From assembly GCF_014633365.1 (NCBI RefSeq), contig NC_068351.1, positions 23,134,866 to 23,198,865 on the forward strand: DNA of 64,000 nt, given 5' to 3'. Below, one piece after another: positions 34,733 through 45,744 of this stretch. The notes under the pieces are model-generated. The model was not told the DNA's origin. It searched no databases and saw only the letters and a program-made list of their open reading frames with translations. Source of the DNA: Diospyros lotus (lineage: Eukaryota; Streptophyta; Magnoliopsida; Ericales; Ebenaceae). The number at the start of each line of letters is the position of its first letter. The first letter of the stretch is position 1. The position numbers were made by a program, and so were the translations under genes.

Positions 34733-37348
34733 TGTAACACTCCCTCTCCTAGAACTGCCCGAGAAAAGGTGCGACGGAAAATAAAATAAAACTAACTGAT
34801 AAACTGAAATCTGATACCATAAATGAACATCTCAATCAACTGAAATAAAAAATTTGAGTCAACATAAACTGAAAATCATAAACTACATCTAAGGGAAAAT
34901 CCCTAAACTGAAATATAAAATAAACCTAAACTCATAAGACACCAACTAATCCCAAACATCTTTTATCTTGAGTGGCTCCACGTACATACTACTGAATACT
35001 ACTGCTAGGGCCCACATTTAGTACTCCCCCGCTAGGACCTGGAATGGTGAAGAGTACAAGGTGAGCTACAAAGCTCAGCAAGTAATAAGCTAGAGAGAAT
35101 AACTGAAGCTAAATCGAGAAATATCGATACCCATAAAGATTATAACTATCCTTGAACTGAGAGACATAAGAATCACTGTAAGGTTGCATTTACAAGATGT
35201 AATGCACATAAACTGTAAAGTACATGCAGGTATGAAACTTTGGCTTATAGGCCTACATAACTGTAATACATACCTGACTTATCTGAATCCTACAACATAA
35301 AAACTATAAGCATATATTGTGGGCAAAGCCCCTAACCCCTTGGTCAACATCTGGCGAGCAACTCATAACTGAGATATAACTGAAACTGATACTAGTAGGA
35401 TCCCCATGGACAAGCCGCCTGGCGTGCATAATGCAATGCTCATATAAATGCTAGCACACGATATGTAGTGCTCCATATAAAGTCATGCTCAATGCTCATA
35501 CAAATATGTATGCATATAATCTCACAAAATAATGCTGAACATGTCATAATAATTGCTAAACATGGTATATAATCTTCATTAGCTATATTGAGATACAAGA
35601 TTCTGTAACCTTTGAGTATAAGCATGGCGTATTGGATTTTACCATATCTTAGCATGAAAATTCAATATTTGAAGTATTGAATATTTAAATTGAATTAATG
35701 ATTTGCATTAAGGATTTACTAGAAGTCATTCGGATGTCTCAAGAGAGTCATTCGAATGCAAGGAAGGACATTCGAATATAAGGTGTAACACTGGAGATGC
35801 ATACGAATGGGATATGGGTCATTCGGATGCCATATGATACTATTTGGATAACAGCTGATGCATAAGGGAGAAATTCGAATGCAGCAACAACCCACTCAAA
35901 TGAAATAAATGGACTACACCAAGATCCTTCAAATGACAAAAACTCATTCGAATGATAGATGATATATAACAAAAACTATTCAGATCTTTCAAGGACTCAT
36001 TCTAATGACTCACAAATTCATTCAAATGAATTTGGCAATTCTCAAGCACTTAAACGGGCAGAAAGCAACTCATTCGAATGCAACAGTACCCCATTCGAAT
36101 GAATGAGTGGAATACTCGCGGGTCATTCGAATGACAATGAGACTTCATTCGAATGCTATACGATACAAAGCAAAGGCTTACTCAAATCTTCAAGGACTCA
36201 TTCGAGTGACAAGAAAACATATTCGAATGATACACTCAAAACTTCAAGAACACATACGAATGATGTGATAACGCTAAGAACTCATTTGGATACTACTGAA
36301 CTCATTCGAATGACAAAGAGGCTCATTCGAATGACTGAAAACTCATACGAAACAAAACTTACAATAACAGAGACCATATCTTGAATCAAAAACTTAACAT
36401 TACTACACCATTCCAAAAGAAATTTTGGGAGAACAATCCCAATTGATATAGAATAATATCAAGATGGATCAATTAATCGTTTTTGAAAGAAAAACATTGT
36501 AAAAATTATGCATAGCTTATCATAACTCACTAGATAATGATATAACTATGAATATACATATGCATGTAAATTGATAAAGATCTGGGAACAAGAATGAAGA
36601 GTCCTGTTTAATCTGAGAACATGTGCTATCATGATTCAAATATCATATTTAAAAGAATCGCTATAAAGACTCATGCATATCTTCTTCTTGCACTCATTGT
36701 TCTACTCGTATATATATATATATACACACACACTGTAACTGATATAAATCTGAGAACTCAAAGAAGAACTGGAATAATATGAATTCAAAACTGATATGAA
36801 CCTGTAATGGAAGGCATCATAGGAAGAATACTTGCTTGCTAAAACTCTTTGATCGAACCCTTGAACGATCTAGAAGACTCTTGATCGACTCAACACTTCA
36901 ACAAAAGTTCCAATGCGACATTGCTACCTCTCTTGGCTTTTTGTTCTTCATGACTTGAAGAAAAGTAAGGCCTATGAGACTTATATATACACATAAGAAG
37001 CCTTAGAAGCCCGTCTCCTTCTCCTACTATAACTTGGAGACCTTATTCTCAATTAATTTGGATAATTTCCACTTAATCCTTCTCACTCATGGATTCTCCC
37101 TTAAATACATAATATCACTAATGAAATAATTCCTAATAATAGGAAATTATTATTTAAAACATCTAAAATTACCTCCATGCCCTTGCACTTAATTTCCACA
37201 TAATTAAATGCCATTAAATGCTATTTCTCAATTAGAAATCTCCAAATTGCCACATTAAAATTTAATTGGCAAATTCTCTTAATTAAATATCTCAATAATT
37301 AATTAAATAATTCTAAATAAATACTGGGCCCTCTAACGGGTCGTTACA
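34733..37348 (-). mobile_element. Gypsy-type LTR 'F' in the copia 3' LTR, near-perfect TSD
   Basis: The ends are TGTAACACTCCC and GGGTCGTTACA. Flanks are TTATG (34728-34732) and CTATG (37349-37353). The related sequences at 21340 and 31450 read CTATG at this point, so the left copy carries one substitution. Length is 2616 bp, with no protein domain. A minus-strand TATA-like box (TATATATAAG; plus 36980-36989) sets the orientation. A 'gagctacaaagctcagcaagtaa' block at 35063-35085 recurs in LTR G (50069-50095), so F and G are related. Its U3 contains the CATTCGAATG array. Confidence 0.82.
35720..36345 (-). repeat. CATTCGAATG palindrome array in the U3 of LTR F
   Basis: The perfect 10-bp palindrome CATTCGAATG occurs eight times: at 35749, 35945, 36071, 36092, 36124, 36146, 36303 and 36324. 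At least ten one- or two-base variants lie between them (for example CATTCGGATG at 35728 and CATACGAATG near 35810). Spacing is irregular, about 15-60 bp, so this is a dispersed motif array and not a simple tandem repeat. It lies upstream of the minus-strand TATA-like box. The frame at 36103-36384 is a by-product. Confidence 0.85.
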
Positions 37349-37353
37349 CTATG

Positions 37354-38049
37354 TCTTGGGTTTTCCTTTTATGCATATGGATTTTGAATACAAAGTCATG
37401 CAACGATGATTTTTGAATCCGTTGTGTATGTTTTATGCTTACGCTGTGTTATTTTCTATGTAGAAAAGGCTATGTTTTATGTAAAACCCATGCAATCATC
37501 CACGAATGGTTGGCTTTTGGCCTTGTGCCCTCATTCCCTATCAGCTTGTTGGTCGAACCACTATAAATTGTTATGTCTTGTGGATTGCTTCTTATGTTTT
37601 GATGGTGTAGTTTTTCGCCTACCATACAATGTTTACATATGTGAATTCAGCTCATTAGTTTCAAGAATAGTAGTTTCATTTTTCATTTTAAGCTTAAAAG
37701 ATTTTTTAACATCACTATTTTCATGCATACTTCTCGAATGCATATGTTTTCCATGAGATTTAAAGGTTAAAATTTAGAATAGCAAACAAAATCTTATTGC
37801 TGCCATCATAACAGTTTTCTTATTTCTCTTTTCAAATGCAACCACCTTTCTATATATATTCTATGTCTGGGATAATCTATATGAAAAATGTATTCTTTAT
37901 GAAAAATGCATTAATGCATATAAATTTATATTGAACTGTTGCATCTAGTTTTATGTTATGAAAGATATCTTTTTAAATAATCCTTGATACATATTTTTTT
38001 AATATTGCAAAAATCTTCAATACATCCAATTCACCTCTCCCTTAGGTGT
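37354..38049 (+). mobile_element. End of the copia 3' LTR, then a SIRE/Angela-like LTR tail
   Basis: The first part (to about 37.5 kb) continues the copia 3' LTR. The rest ends with 'ccaattcacctctcccttagg' (about 38029-38049), wording typical of the 3' end of SIRE/Angela-like LTRs in plus orientation. The junction between the two was not located. The frame at 37406-37756 shows no recognisable domain. Confidence 0.4.
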
Positions 38050-38530
38050 TCTTTCAGCCTTATTATTGTCGTAATACAGGGGTATCATATGGAATCATTT
38101 CCAGTTTAGCAACGAACTTTTTAATCCAAATTTCCTCTTTTACTACATCACATATCGTAACGTACTCCGCTTTTGTGGTGGAATCTATAGTAATTTCTTA
38201 CTTGTAACTCTTCCAGTTAATTACTCCGCTATTGTAGACAAAAACAAACCCTGAACTGGGGTCAGACTGATATTTTTAAGTGGCACTCACTGCGTAGGCA
38301 ATATCAAGCTTAGTACATAGCATAACATACATTAAACTCCCAATTACTGAAGTACAAGGAACCTTCAACATGCTCTCTCTCTCTCTCTCTCTCTCTCTTC
38401 TAGAGTCTTGGGAGACATCCTTTTAGAGAGATGAATTCCATGCCGAATGAGCACAAAGCCTTTCTTTAAATTCTCCATGATAAACTTCTTCAGCATACTC
38501 CCTATGTACAAGTTTTGGAATTTTACCTCT
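38050..38530 (-). pseudogene. Antisense copia RT/RNase H fragment with a GA-repeat expansion
   Basis: On the minus strand from 38530 downward the reading gives 'YIGSMLKKFIMENLKKGF', then 'RHGIHLSKRMSPKT', the end of a plant copia RT. Next comes a run of GA dinucleotides (plus strand CT, 38373-38398), then 'SVIGSLMYVMLCTKLDIAY' and the RNase H wording 'SGFVFVY', 'DSTTKAEYVT' and 'YYDNN' (to about 38060). The GA run falls where relatives have a short Glu/Arg-rich 'EERE' stretch, so a codon run seems to have grown into a microsatellite. Stops and frameshifts are present. It comes from a different copia lineage copy than the main element. Confidence 0.75.
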
Positions 38531-40949
38531 CCAAGTAGACAAGCAACTATAGGATTTCATGTTTTAGAGGAATCAGTTGCTTCAGTAAGCTTGCCTTGAA
38601 TTGGCATTCTCTCTTTATAAGGGTTATCGCAGACTAAGATAGCTTCTCTCCCACTCAAGGTTCTCTTTAGTAATCTTCCTTACTTGAGACCTCAAATGGC
38701 TTTGTGAGGCACTTTCTTGTCTTCACCTCCTCACGTACCCTTTTTCAAGGGGAATCACATGAGCAAGGTAGCCCTAAAATGTCCTCAAGCACTTTTTAAT
38801 TCCCTTCACAACCCCTTTTCAATTCATCATTACACTTTTTGAGCTCTTGGTATTCCACCAGAGGGATAATTTCCAGCATTATTCCTCCGAAAGGTCCCAA
38901 CATTCTCATTAGGATTTAAGCAAGTGATGGCCCAATATGACTCTTCTACAGTTTTCTTTACCTGGACACAAAGGGAACTTGTCCAGGGGAGTTGTTTGGG
39001 AGGATCTCCAGACCTCTAAGTATGGGTGTGGGAAGACTAATTATGAAATTAATTGAGAGTTATCCTAGAGAACTTGTGTAGGGGTGCCCTTTGGGAGAAG
39101 CCAAGAGTTATCTGGGAGAACTTATTTTGGTTCTGGGGGTTTCCTCCCTTTGTTGTGATTATGATCCAACACAAGTGGACCTTGTCCTTGCCATGTTTTG
39201 AATTTTTGTTAGTTTCACACAAATGAAATTAAATTGTTGTTTCCTAGAATACAACAATTAAAATATGTTTGTTTTGGGGAAATCTCAATAAGAAATCAAT
39301 AGGGCCCAGTGCAAGATAGGGTTATTTCGGAGGGATAATAGTGTTAGGAGGAGCCAACAATCATCTAAGCATTTGCTCGATCCAATGTTCGAGAAAGCTA
39401 AGATGTCCTTCGAAAAAGGCTTGATCCGCTATCAGAGAGAGTTATCTGAGAAAATATGATCTACAAGATAAGAGCACATTAGAAGGCATGTAGAAATTTC
39501 TCCCACGCGGGCCCTCCAACGGTTAATTCAGACAGTGACATAATGTAGTCTAGATGTAATCAAAGTAAGTAAAAATATGCTATATGGTGCAATTGATGGT
39601 TTGGGAAGAAAACATTTCTTCCTGGAGGAATAGAGTCATCAGGGTATTCGAAATTTAAGAGGTCGGATTGCTCGAGAGATGAAAAAGAAGTCTAGGAGGG
39701 TGGGGAAAAGATCCCCACATATGAGGGATTAAGAGGTATTTATAGACTTCGTGATTAGGGCACGTGGCAGGCATGAACAGGGGATGTGATGCTCTCTCAG
39801 CTGCAAGATATGGCATTATCCTGATCACACACAATGGTCCCATGAGAAATGCCCCTGGAGGAATGGTCCATTAGAGGAAGAAGAGCCTATTTCAAGCAGG
39901 CCACATTGTGCCGAACAACGTGGGGAAAAATTATGCAGGAGAAGGTTCTCCCTTGTTCTTCCTCAAAACGATGGCTTAACCGAGTGAATTGCAGGTGTAA
40001 GATATTTCTCCTAAAAAACTAGTCCCAATGATGCTATTTGTTATGAAATCCTCCAAGAGAAGTTCCTCTCTTGGGGGAACTCTTCTAGGAGAATGACTAC
40101 TCTCAAGATGATGCATTCTCTAGGAGAACTCCCCCCTTAAGGGTATGCCACAATAATATGTAACTAATAAAATGTGTAGACTTTAAAACAATGAACTTAT
40201 TTAGAAATAAGGTGTATTAATTACACTAATGAGATTAGAATATTGACTAGTTACTCAAAAAACAAATCCTCGCTAGCTCGATTTATTTTTAGATGATGTG
40301 CATTTATAATATTTATCGAAGCAATTGTGCATATATTACACCTTATTTTTACACCTAAATCATTTTCATTGATTTTTCTTATTATGTTAAATACATTTAT
40401 CTTTTTCTATATGTCAAATACATATATTTTTAGACTAATAGATAGATAATATTTAGTCTTAAAAGTAAGGTATAATAAATACTTGTTGCTTGAAAATGAT
40501 GTGCATTAAATGCTCCTTAATTACGGCAATGGTTACTATTATCCTATTTTTCATTTGATGTACGTGATTGATGTTAAAATAATTGCATTTATTATGATAT
40601 ATGCAACAAATAAAAATGGTTAAAATTAAGAAAAAGATGTAATAAATATACCTTATTTGAAAAAAAAGTATCTTTATTTACCATTGTGGATAGGGCATTA
40701 ACTGGTTAGTTCCCACAAAATAAATAGTAGTCAATGTTTGTATTAAAATATCTCTATTATTATTATTATTATTATTACTACTTCTACTACTACTACATTT
40801 TAGTTATTTTCTAAACACTAAATATAAAATATAACAACAAAATAATGTGTTGATAATATATAAATAAGTTGTATATGTTCCCCAACTTTGTTTCACCATC
40901 AAAGCTACCAATTTTAAATAAACAGAAATTAATTGCTAATTAATTAATT

Positions 40950-40991
<42 letters not shown>

Positions 40992-41200
40992 GCGCGCGCA
41001 AACATACTAATAAATGATAAATGCAAAGATGTAAGTATTGTAATAGGTTACTAATCTCTACATTTAATTGTAACAAAATTGTGAAACAAAAAGTATTATT
41101 CTAGATGTTTATTCAAAATTTCAGCAAATTGTGGTTTCATAAATGTAAATATCACAAATTAACTCTTTCTTTATACTAAACTATTTATGTAATTCCTTTA
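38531..41200. other. Unassigned sequence, probably old LTR material, then AT-rich DNA
   Basis: From 38800 to 40140 'tctgggagaactt' / 'ctaggagaact' wording recurs (for example 39115, 40083, 40130), which suggests an LTR or leader of an unrecognised element. From 40150 to 41000 the DNA is AT-rich with an ATT run at about 40755-40777 and a CT run at 40952-40986. No coding domain was found on either strand. Confidence 0.45.
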
Positions 41201-41256
41201 TTTGGTGTTATCGATTATGTGTGTGTTTTCCACTTAAAAATAATAAGAAATGAAAA

Positions 41257-41266
41257 ACGTGCACGT
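41257..41266. promoter_or_regulatory. ACGTGCACGT palindrome, possible ABRE/G-box-like site
   Basis: This perfect palindrome holds two overlapping ACGTGC cores, the type of site bound by plant bZIP factors such as ABFs and ABI5. It lies about 300 bp upstream of a TATA-like box and 1.1 kb upstream of the Ninja-family start codon. Genes of the ABI5-binding branch are often ABA-induced, so the site would fit. No binding is shown. Confidence 0.4.
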
Positions 41267-41562
41267 TTCTGACAACTTTGTATTGGTTACATGGTTCAAA
41301 AAATAAACATCTGTGTCACATGTCACCACATAACGCCACATGTTCTGACGTCTTAAAGAGGAGATGTTTTTTTCCATGTTTAGTGATGCATAGAATTTCA
41401 TGGTCCAAAACACCCCTCTAATTTGTTTAGAATTGCCCATCTTCCTTCGTTACAACAGTGTGTTCTTGCATCGTAGTAAGGTTATCAAAGGGAAAGAAGG
41501 TTCATTTTACACAACACTAAAAAATCTTTTTCGATAGTGTCAGTGCTTCTTGTGTATATCTC

Positions 41563-41569
41563 TATATAT
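41563..41569 (+). promoter_or_regulatory. Possible TATA box of the Ninja-family gene
   Basis: TATATAT, the TATA-like sequence nearest upstream of the candidate non-coding first exon (about 41595-41704). A CAAAGATT-type and CT-rich leader follow. The distance to the ATG (about 820 bp) needs the leader intron described separately. Confidence 0.4.
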
Positions 41570-41704
41570 GATAGGGTTTTGAACATCTTATTTTCTCAAC
41601 AAATACCAAAATCTTAGTTCTATTTTCTCAAAGGTTCTACTTTATGCGAACCTCTTCTTGGAGTTCTTCACTAGATCTCAAAGATTAGTCGCCTCTCCAA
41701 AGTA

Positions 41705-42378
41705 GTAAGTCTCTCTCTCTCTCTCTCTCTCCCCCCCCCCCCCCCCTTCCCCCTCTCTCTTGCTCGCTCACTCTCTCTCCATTTGTTTAGATAACCTTAA
41801 TTCTTCCCTTTTTTATGCAATAATGGACCCCCGAAATGTTGAATCATATCATTCCCTGGATTTTCTTGCTTCAAAAATAGTACAATTCTCCCCCCCTCCC
41901 CCTTTCCCCTTTTTTGTTGTAATTTCATGAATTTGCATAATTATATGTGTTGGATTTTCATCGATCTGAGTTGCAATGACTTTAAAAATAGTACAATTCT
42001 CCCCCCTCTCCCTCGCCCCTTTCTGGTTATAATTTCATTCACTTACATAATTATATGTGTTGATTGTAGTTTCGTGCCCTTGATTTTCTTGCTTCAAAAA
42101 TAGTATAATTCTCCCCCCTCCCCCTCGCCCCTTTTTGGTTGTAATTTCATACACTTACATAATTATGTGTTGGAATTTTTCAATCTAGGATACATTTACT
42201 TTATTTTACTAGGATTCATCTCTATATCCTTTGTGTGTATATCAATTTATAGATATGAACATCTTACTTTTGGAAACAAGAACACAATAGAATTTTGGGA
42301 TATATATATATATATAGAAAGAGAGAGATCTAATAAGATGTTGATGTTTTGATTTGTCTATTTTGATTTAGATAGCAG
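41705..42378 (+). other. Probable leader (5' UTR) intron with three tandem repeats
   Basis: A GTAAGT donor at 41705 and a GATAGCAG acceptor ending at 42378, six bases before the ATG, would remove 674 bp. Inside are a CT run with a 17-base C tract (about 41731-41747) and three degenerate direct repeats starting near 41867, 41980 and 42093 (period about 113 bp), each with 'caaaaatagta.aattctcccccctc' and 'ataatta'. Leader introns are common in plant regulatory genes. The splice sites are inferred, not shown. Confidence 0.45.
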
Positions 42379-42383
42379 TGGCG

Positions 42384-43011
42384 ATGGTAAAAGATAGAGA
42401 TCATCAATTAATAATGAGAAACTTGGAGTTACTGCCAAGAGTAGAAGTAGCTAAGAAGATGTCTTCTGATGGTGAAAATTCTTCAGAGTTAGACCTTGAC
42501 CTATCTCTTGGTGGTTGCTATAGCAAGAGCCTTAAAGACAATGCAACAACAGTAAAAATTAGCTTAACATCTTCCTTGAATGGGAACAAGAAGAAAAATG
42601 GGAGTGGGAATGAACCCTTTGTTTCTTTGGGCGATCAAAAATTATCGTTACTAGCTAACCCCCAGAAAAAGGAAATGCAAGCCTTGAGAAGGTTGGGTGC
42701 TAAAATGAGGTTGCTAGAGTCCAGGAGGAGGCTTATCATGAGAGGCCACCTCGCTATCACAACCGGTGCTTCTATGAAGGATATTAATACTAAATCACCA
42801 CCAAACATTTCTATCACTGGTTGTGGTGGTTTTGAGTGGGGAAAAGGTAAAGGACCGAACGTTGCTACTGATTGTGTTGTTGCTTCTCATCATGCGAAGG
42901 ATATGCAGGGCAAATCATCCAATAACTTGCCTAAATTCGCTACCAACGACCCCTTATTAAGCCATGCCATTGTTAACACAATAAAATCCAATCCTGGTGT
43001 GGTTATTCGAG
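42384..43011 (+). CDS. Ninja-family transcriptional co-repressor, exon 1
   Basis: Residues 1-209 of a predicted 421-residue nuclear protein. Start ATG 42384 (MVKDRDHQL) has a good context (GCGATGG); a GTG codon two codons upstream is not used as a start. Residues 36-43 read LDLDLSLG, an EAR motif of the type by which Ninja/AFP proteins recruit TOPLESS co-repressors. Residues about 95-121, with 'EMQALRRLGAKMRLLESRRR', match the basic region conserved in the family and could serve as nuclear signal. The exon stops in a phase-1 donor (G|GTAAAA). Known family role: NINJA bridges JAZ proteins to TOPLESS in jasmonate signalling, while the AFP branch binds ABI5 and damps ABA responses. Which branch this belongs to is not decided; an AFP-like protein seems more likely. 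No disabling change is seen in the exon. Confidence 0.85.
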
Positions 43012-43683
43012 GTAAAATTATTTACATCACTTCTTTAATTCCAACAATTCTCATTTATTGCTTAAGTTGATAAATGACCCTATACATTAATGCTCATATG
43101 TTGTTTGATAAATATACACTTGTATGCATGCATGTATAATTTGTTGCTAATAGAGTATAATTTAATAGTCAATATTACTTACTTTACTTATTTGTGGGTT
43201 GAAATATTTATCTCCACTTGAAAATTTTTGGGTTTCAAGGTTAATTTAAGGTGAACTTTTCTTTAGATTTCATAATCAATTGTGGTTCATAACGTATGGG
43301 ATTCTTAAATCAATTGTGGTTTATAAAGAGAATTGAATTTTAGGTTACCCATAATTACAAAATAGAAAAAAGAACAAAAGAAAAATTGCTTAAGAAATAC
43401 AACACAAATATAAAGAGAAAAGTTTGAATAATGTTCTAGCTATTTCCATTTAGATAAAATTATGAAAACTTACAAATCAATGTAGTTAGGATCAGTCTTT
43501 ATCTTTTTCCTCTTTTTTCTTAAAAAAGATTAGTCCTTTTAGCTTACATTGGTTTGTCTCCACTCAGTTAGTTTTGATTTGGTAAGTGGTTGCTTAGTTT
43601 AGTTTTCTCCTTTTTCCATTGTATACAATCAACCCAATAAATAATGAAAAATAAAAAAATCTTGAAAATATCTAGAGGTGTGT

Positions 43684-44642
43684 CAACTAAAATATTGATA
43701 TTTTGACAAAAATAATTTCATGAGGATAAAAATGTAGTTTTTTATTGATAAAAACATAATAGTGTCGCAAGTTTATCTTGTCATTTCTCTCATTATGGTG
43801 CTTCTCTCTCAACGAATACCTAATTTGTGTAACTGTTTTCTATGTCGTCTTATCCCAAGTATTCGCGTAAAAAAATAATAATAATAATAAAATAATAGTG
43901 TCAAACAACATACTGACAAAAATATCTTCAATTATGGGTTCTCCTTCATAAGTTTCTGAGCTTTGGTTCGATTTTGGTCTCACCCATCTAGCCTTCATAG
44001 TCATTTTTTCTTTAAGTCTATGTCGTTGTTGGTTGGAAACATCAAGTTAGCTTCCTTAGGAAGCCAAGTGTGGCAGCTTCCTAAGAAGCTGCCTGTTCCT
44101 CTATTGGTATTTAAATGGGGTTGTGACCCATTTTCTCGTCAAAGAGGAAGATGTAAAGGAGAGAAGCAATAGAAAATGTAGCATTCAGCTACAAGCAAGA
44201 GTGAAAGAAAGAAGAAGAAGAAGAAGAAGACTAGGGGTTTTGTGTGGGTAAAAGACTAACCATCGTTCTCTTTTTTTGTTGGTTATTTTGGTAATGCCAC
44301 ATTCGTGAGATCTATCTATTATTATTGTTTATTTTTGCGTAGAAATCCACCATAGGTGAAGAACTTTTGTTGTTGATGCTTTTATGGTGATCTCCAGTTT
44401 GAGATAGAAAGAAACTTGTGTAATCCCATTATTATTATATAGTGGATGATATTTGCTAGTTTGACCGATGGTTTCCCTTCCTGCTAAAGGGTGCATAATA
44501 TTCTATGTCTTGTGTGTATGTGATTTCTCTTAGTTGGTTATTCTTGCTGATGTGTTGTTGGGTTGCGTGAGGTTTCAAAAGAATTAGAGAAAGTGTCATT
44601 TTGTTGCATGAGGTTTCAAAGCCTTATCCTACTTTCCCATCA
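43684..44642 (+). mobile_element. Probable 5' LTR of a deleted copia element
   Basis: The right end is set by CCCATCA (to 44642) directly before a primer site, TGGCATCAGAACTG (44645-44658), close to the initiator-Met tRNA complement TGGTATCAGAGC. The left end near 43684 (TGTCAACT) is a guess. A GAA run sits at 44212-44230. Frames here are not genes. Confidence 0.4.
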
Positions 44643-44684
44643 ACTGGCATCAGAACTGTAGGTTCGTACTCTTGTGTAGATTAA

Positions 44685-45060
44685 ATGGAGGATAAAAATG
44701 TTATGTTTAAATTGACATCATCGAATTATTTGATATGGAAGCAAAGAATTGAGGACACTTTACTATGTGAAGATTTGTCTGACCCTATTAAGGGTGACTC
44801 TACTAAGCCACAACATAAGTCAAAAAAAGAATTGGAATGGTGAAAAAGAAAAACTGTCAGTTTGCTTTTGCAATAGATTGATAATACTGTATTTCATCAT
44901 GTTACTCTATAGACAAATGCCTAGGGTTTGTGGGAGAAACTAAAGAGCTTGTATGAGAAAAAAACTTCTTAAAATACAACCTTTCTAGTGAGTCAACTAC
45001 TCCATTTATAGTATATGGATAGACTTAGTATGGATGATCATACTAGTTTTTCCAAGATAT
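44685..45060 (+). pseudogene. Copia gag remnant (second lineage)
   Basis: From ATG 44685 the reading is MEDKNVMFKLTSSNYLIWK, then 'RIEDTLLCEDL' and 'IKGDSTKP', matching the opening of plant copia gag of the zinc-knuckle 'MED..KLTGxNYxxWK' type. It continues with 'FHHVTL' and 'LWEKLKSLYEKKTS' to about 45060. Several in-frame stops are present. Orientation is the same as the host gene. The zinc knuckle, protease and integrase are missing, since the sequence jumps to RT wording at 45150. Confidence 0.72.
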
Positions 45061-45149
45061 TATGAACCAGTTGAATAAACCTAGAAATTTCCATCCTAGA
45101 TCAGTTATTGATTTGACATGTTTTTCTCCCAACAAATAGCCGATAGCTA

Positions 45150-45740
45150 AGGTATAAGGCTTGTTGATTGTGAAGGGATTTGGTCAAAAGAAGGGTATTC
45201 AGAATTTTAAAGTTGAATTAAGCAAGTCATTTGTAATAAAGGATTTAGGACCAGCAAAATAGATCCTCAGCATAACAATTACTCGTGACAAGAATAATGG
45301 GAAGCTTTGGTTATCCGAGAGAGAGATATCGAAAAGATATTTCAGAGGTATAACACAACCAAGTCCAAACTAGTTTGCTCTACACTTGCAAGTCATTTCA
45401 AGTTAAGTTGCAAACAATGTTCTTCTAGTGAGAAAAAATAGGAAGAAATGAAGAAAATCCCTTATGTATCAGCCTTGGGTAGTTTGATGTATGCCATGGT
45501 ATGCATAAGGCCAAATATTTCTCATGTAGTTGGAGTTGTTAATCAATTTCTCTCTGACCCTGTAAATGAGCATTGGAATGTTTCTAAATGGATATCGAGG
45601 TGTCTTAGAGGCACTGCTAGGGTTGCTTGTGTTTTAGTAATGGAAAACCTGTGTTGGATGTGTACACAAGAAAACATGTTAGATGATCTTGCTTATAGAA
45701 AGTCCATATCATTCGGGAGACATTTCCCCATATGAAGTAA
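45150..45740 (+). pseudogene. Copia RT/RNase H remnant with internal deletions
   Basis: The wording 'VKGFGQKKGI' (RT N-terminal part) is followed within about 30 bp by 'SFVIKDLGPAK' and 'ITRDKNNGKLWLSEREI', which normally lie several hundred bp further on, so a deletion removed the catalytic centre. From 45448 an open frame gives 'KKIPYVSALGSLMYAMV' and 'RPNISHVVGVVNQFL', the RT/RNase H connection. It breaks off at about 45740, where LINE sequence begins. Dead element. Confidence 0.72.
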
Positions 45741-45744
45741 AGTA

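Noticed and set aside
36703..36732. TA and CA dinucleotide runs as regulatory sites
   Set aside because: Simple microsatellites, like those at 11582, 40952, 42301 and 51681. Nothing links them to a function.
42384..43070. Exon 1 as a complete single-exon gene ending at 43070
   Set aside because: After 43011 the reading turns into intron-like wording, and the family's C-terminal domain is missing. The phase-1 donor at 43012 matches exon 2 exactly.
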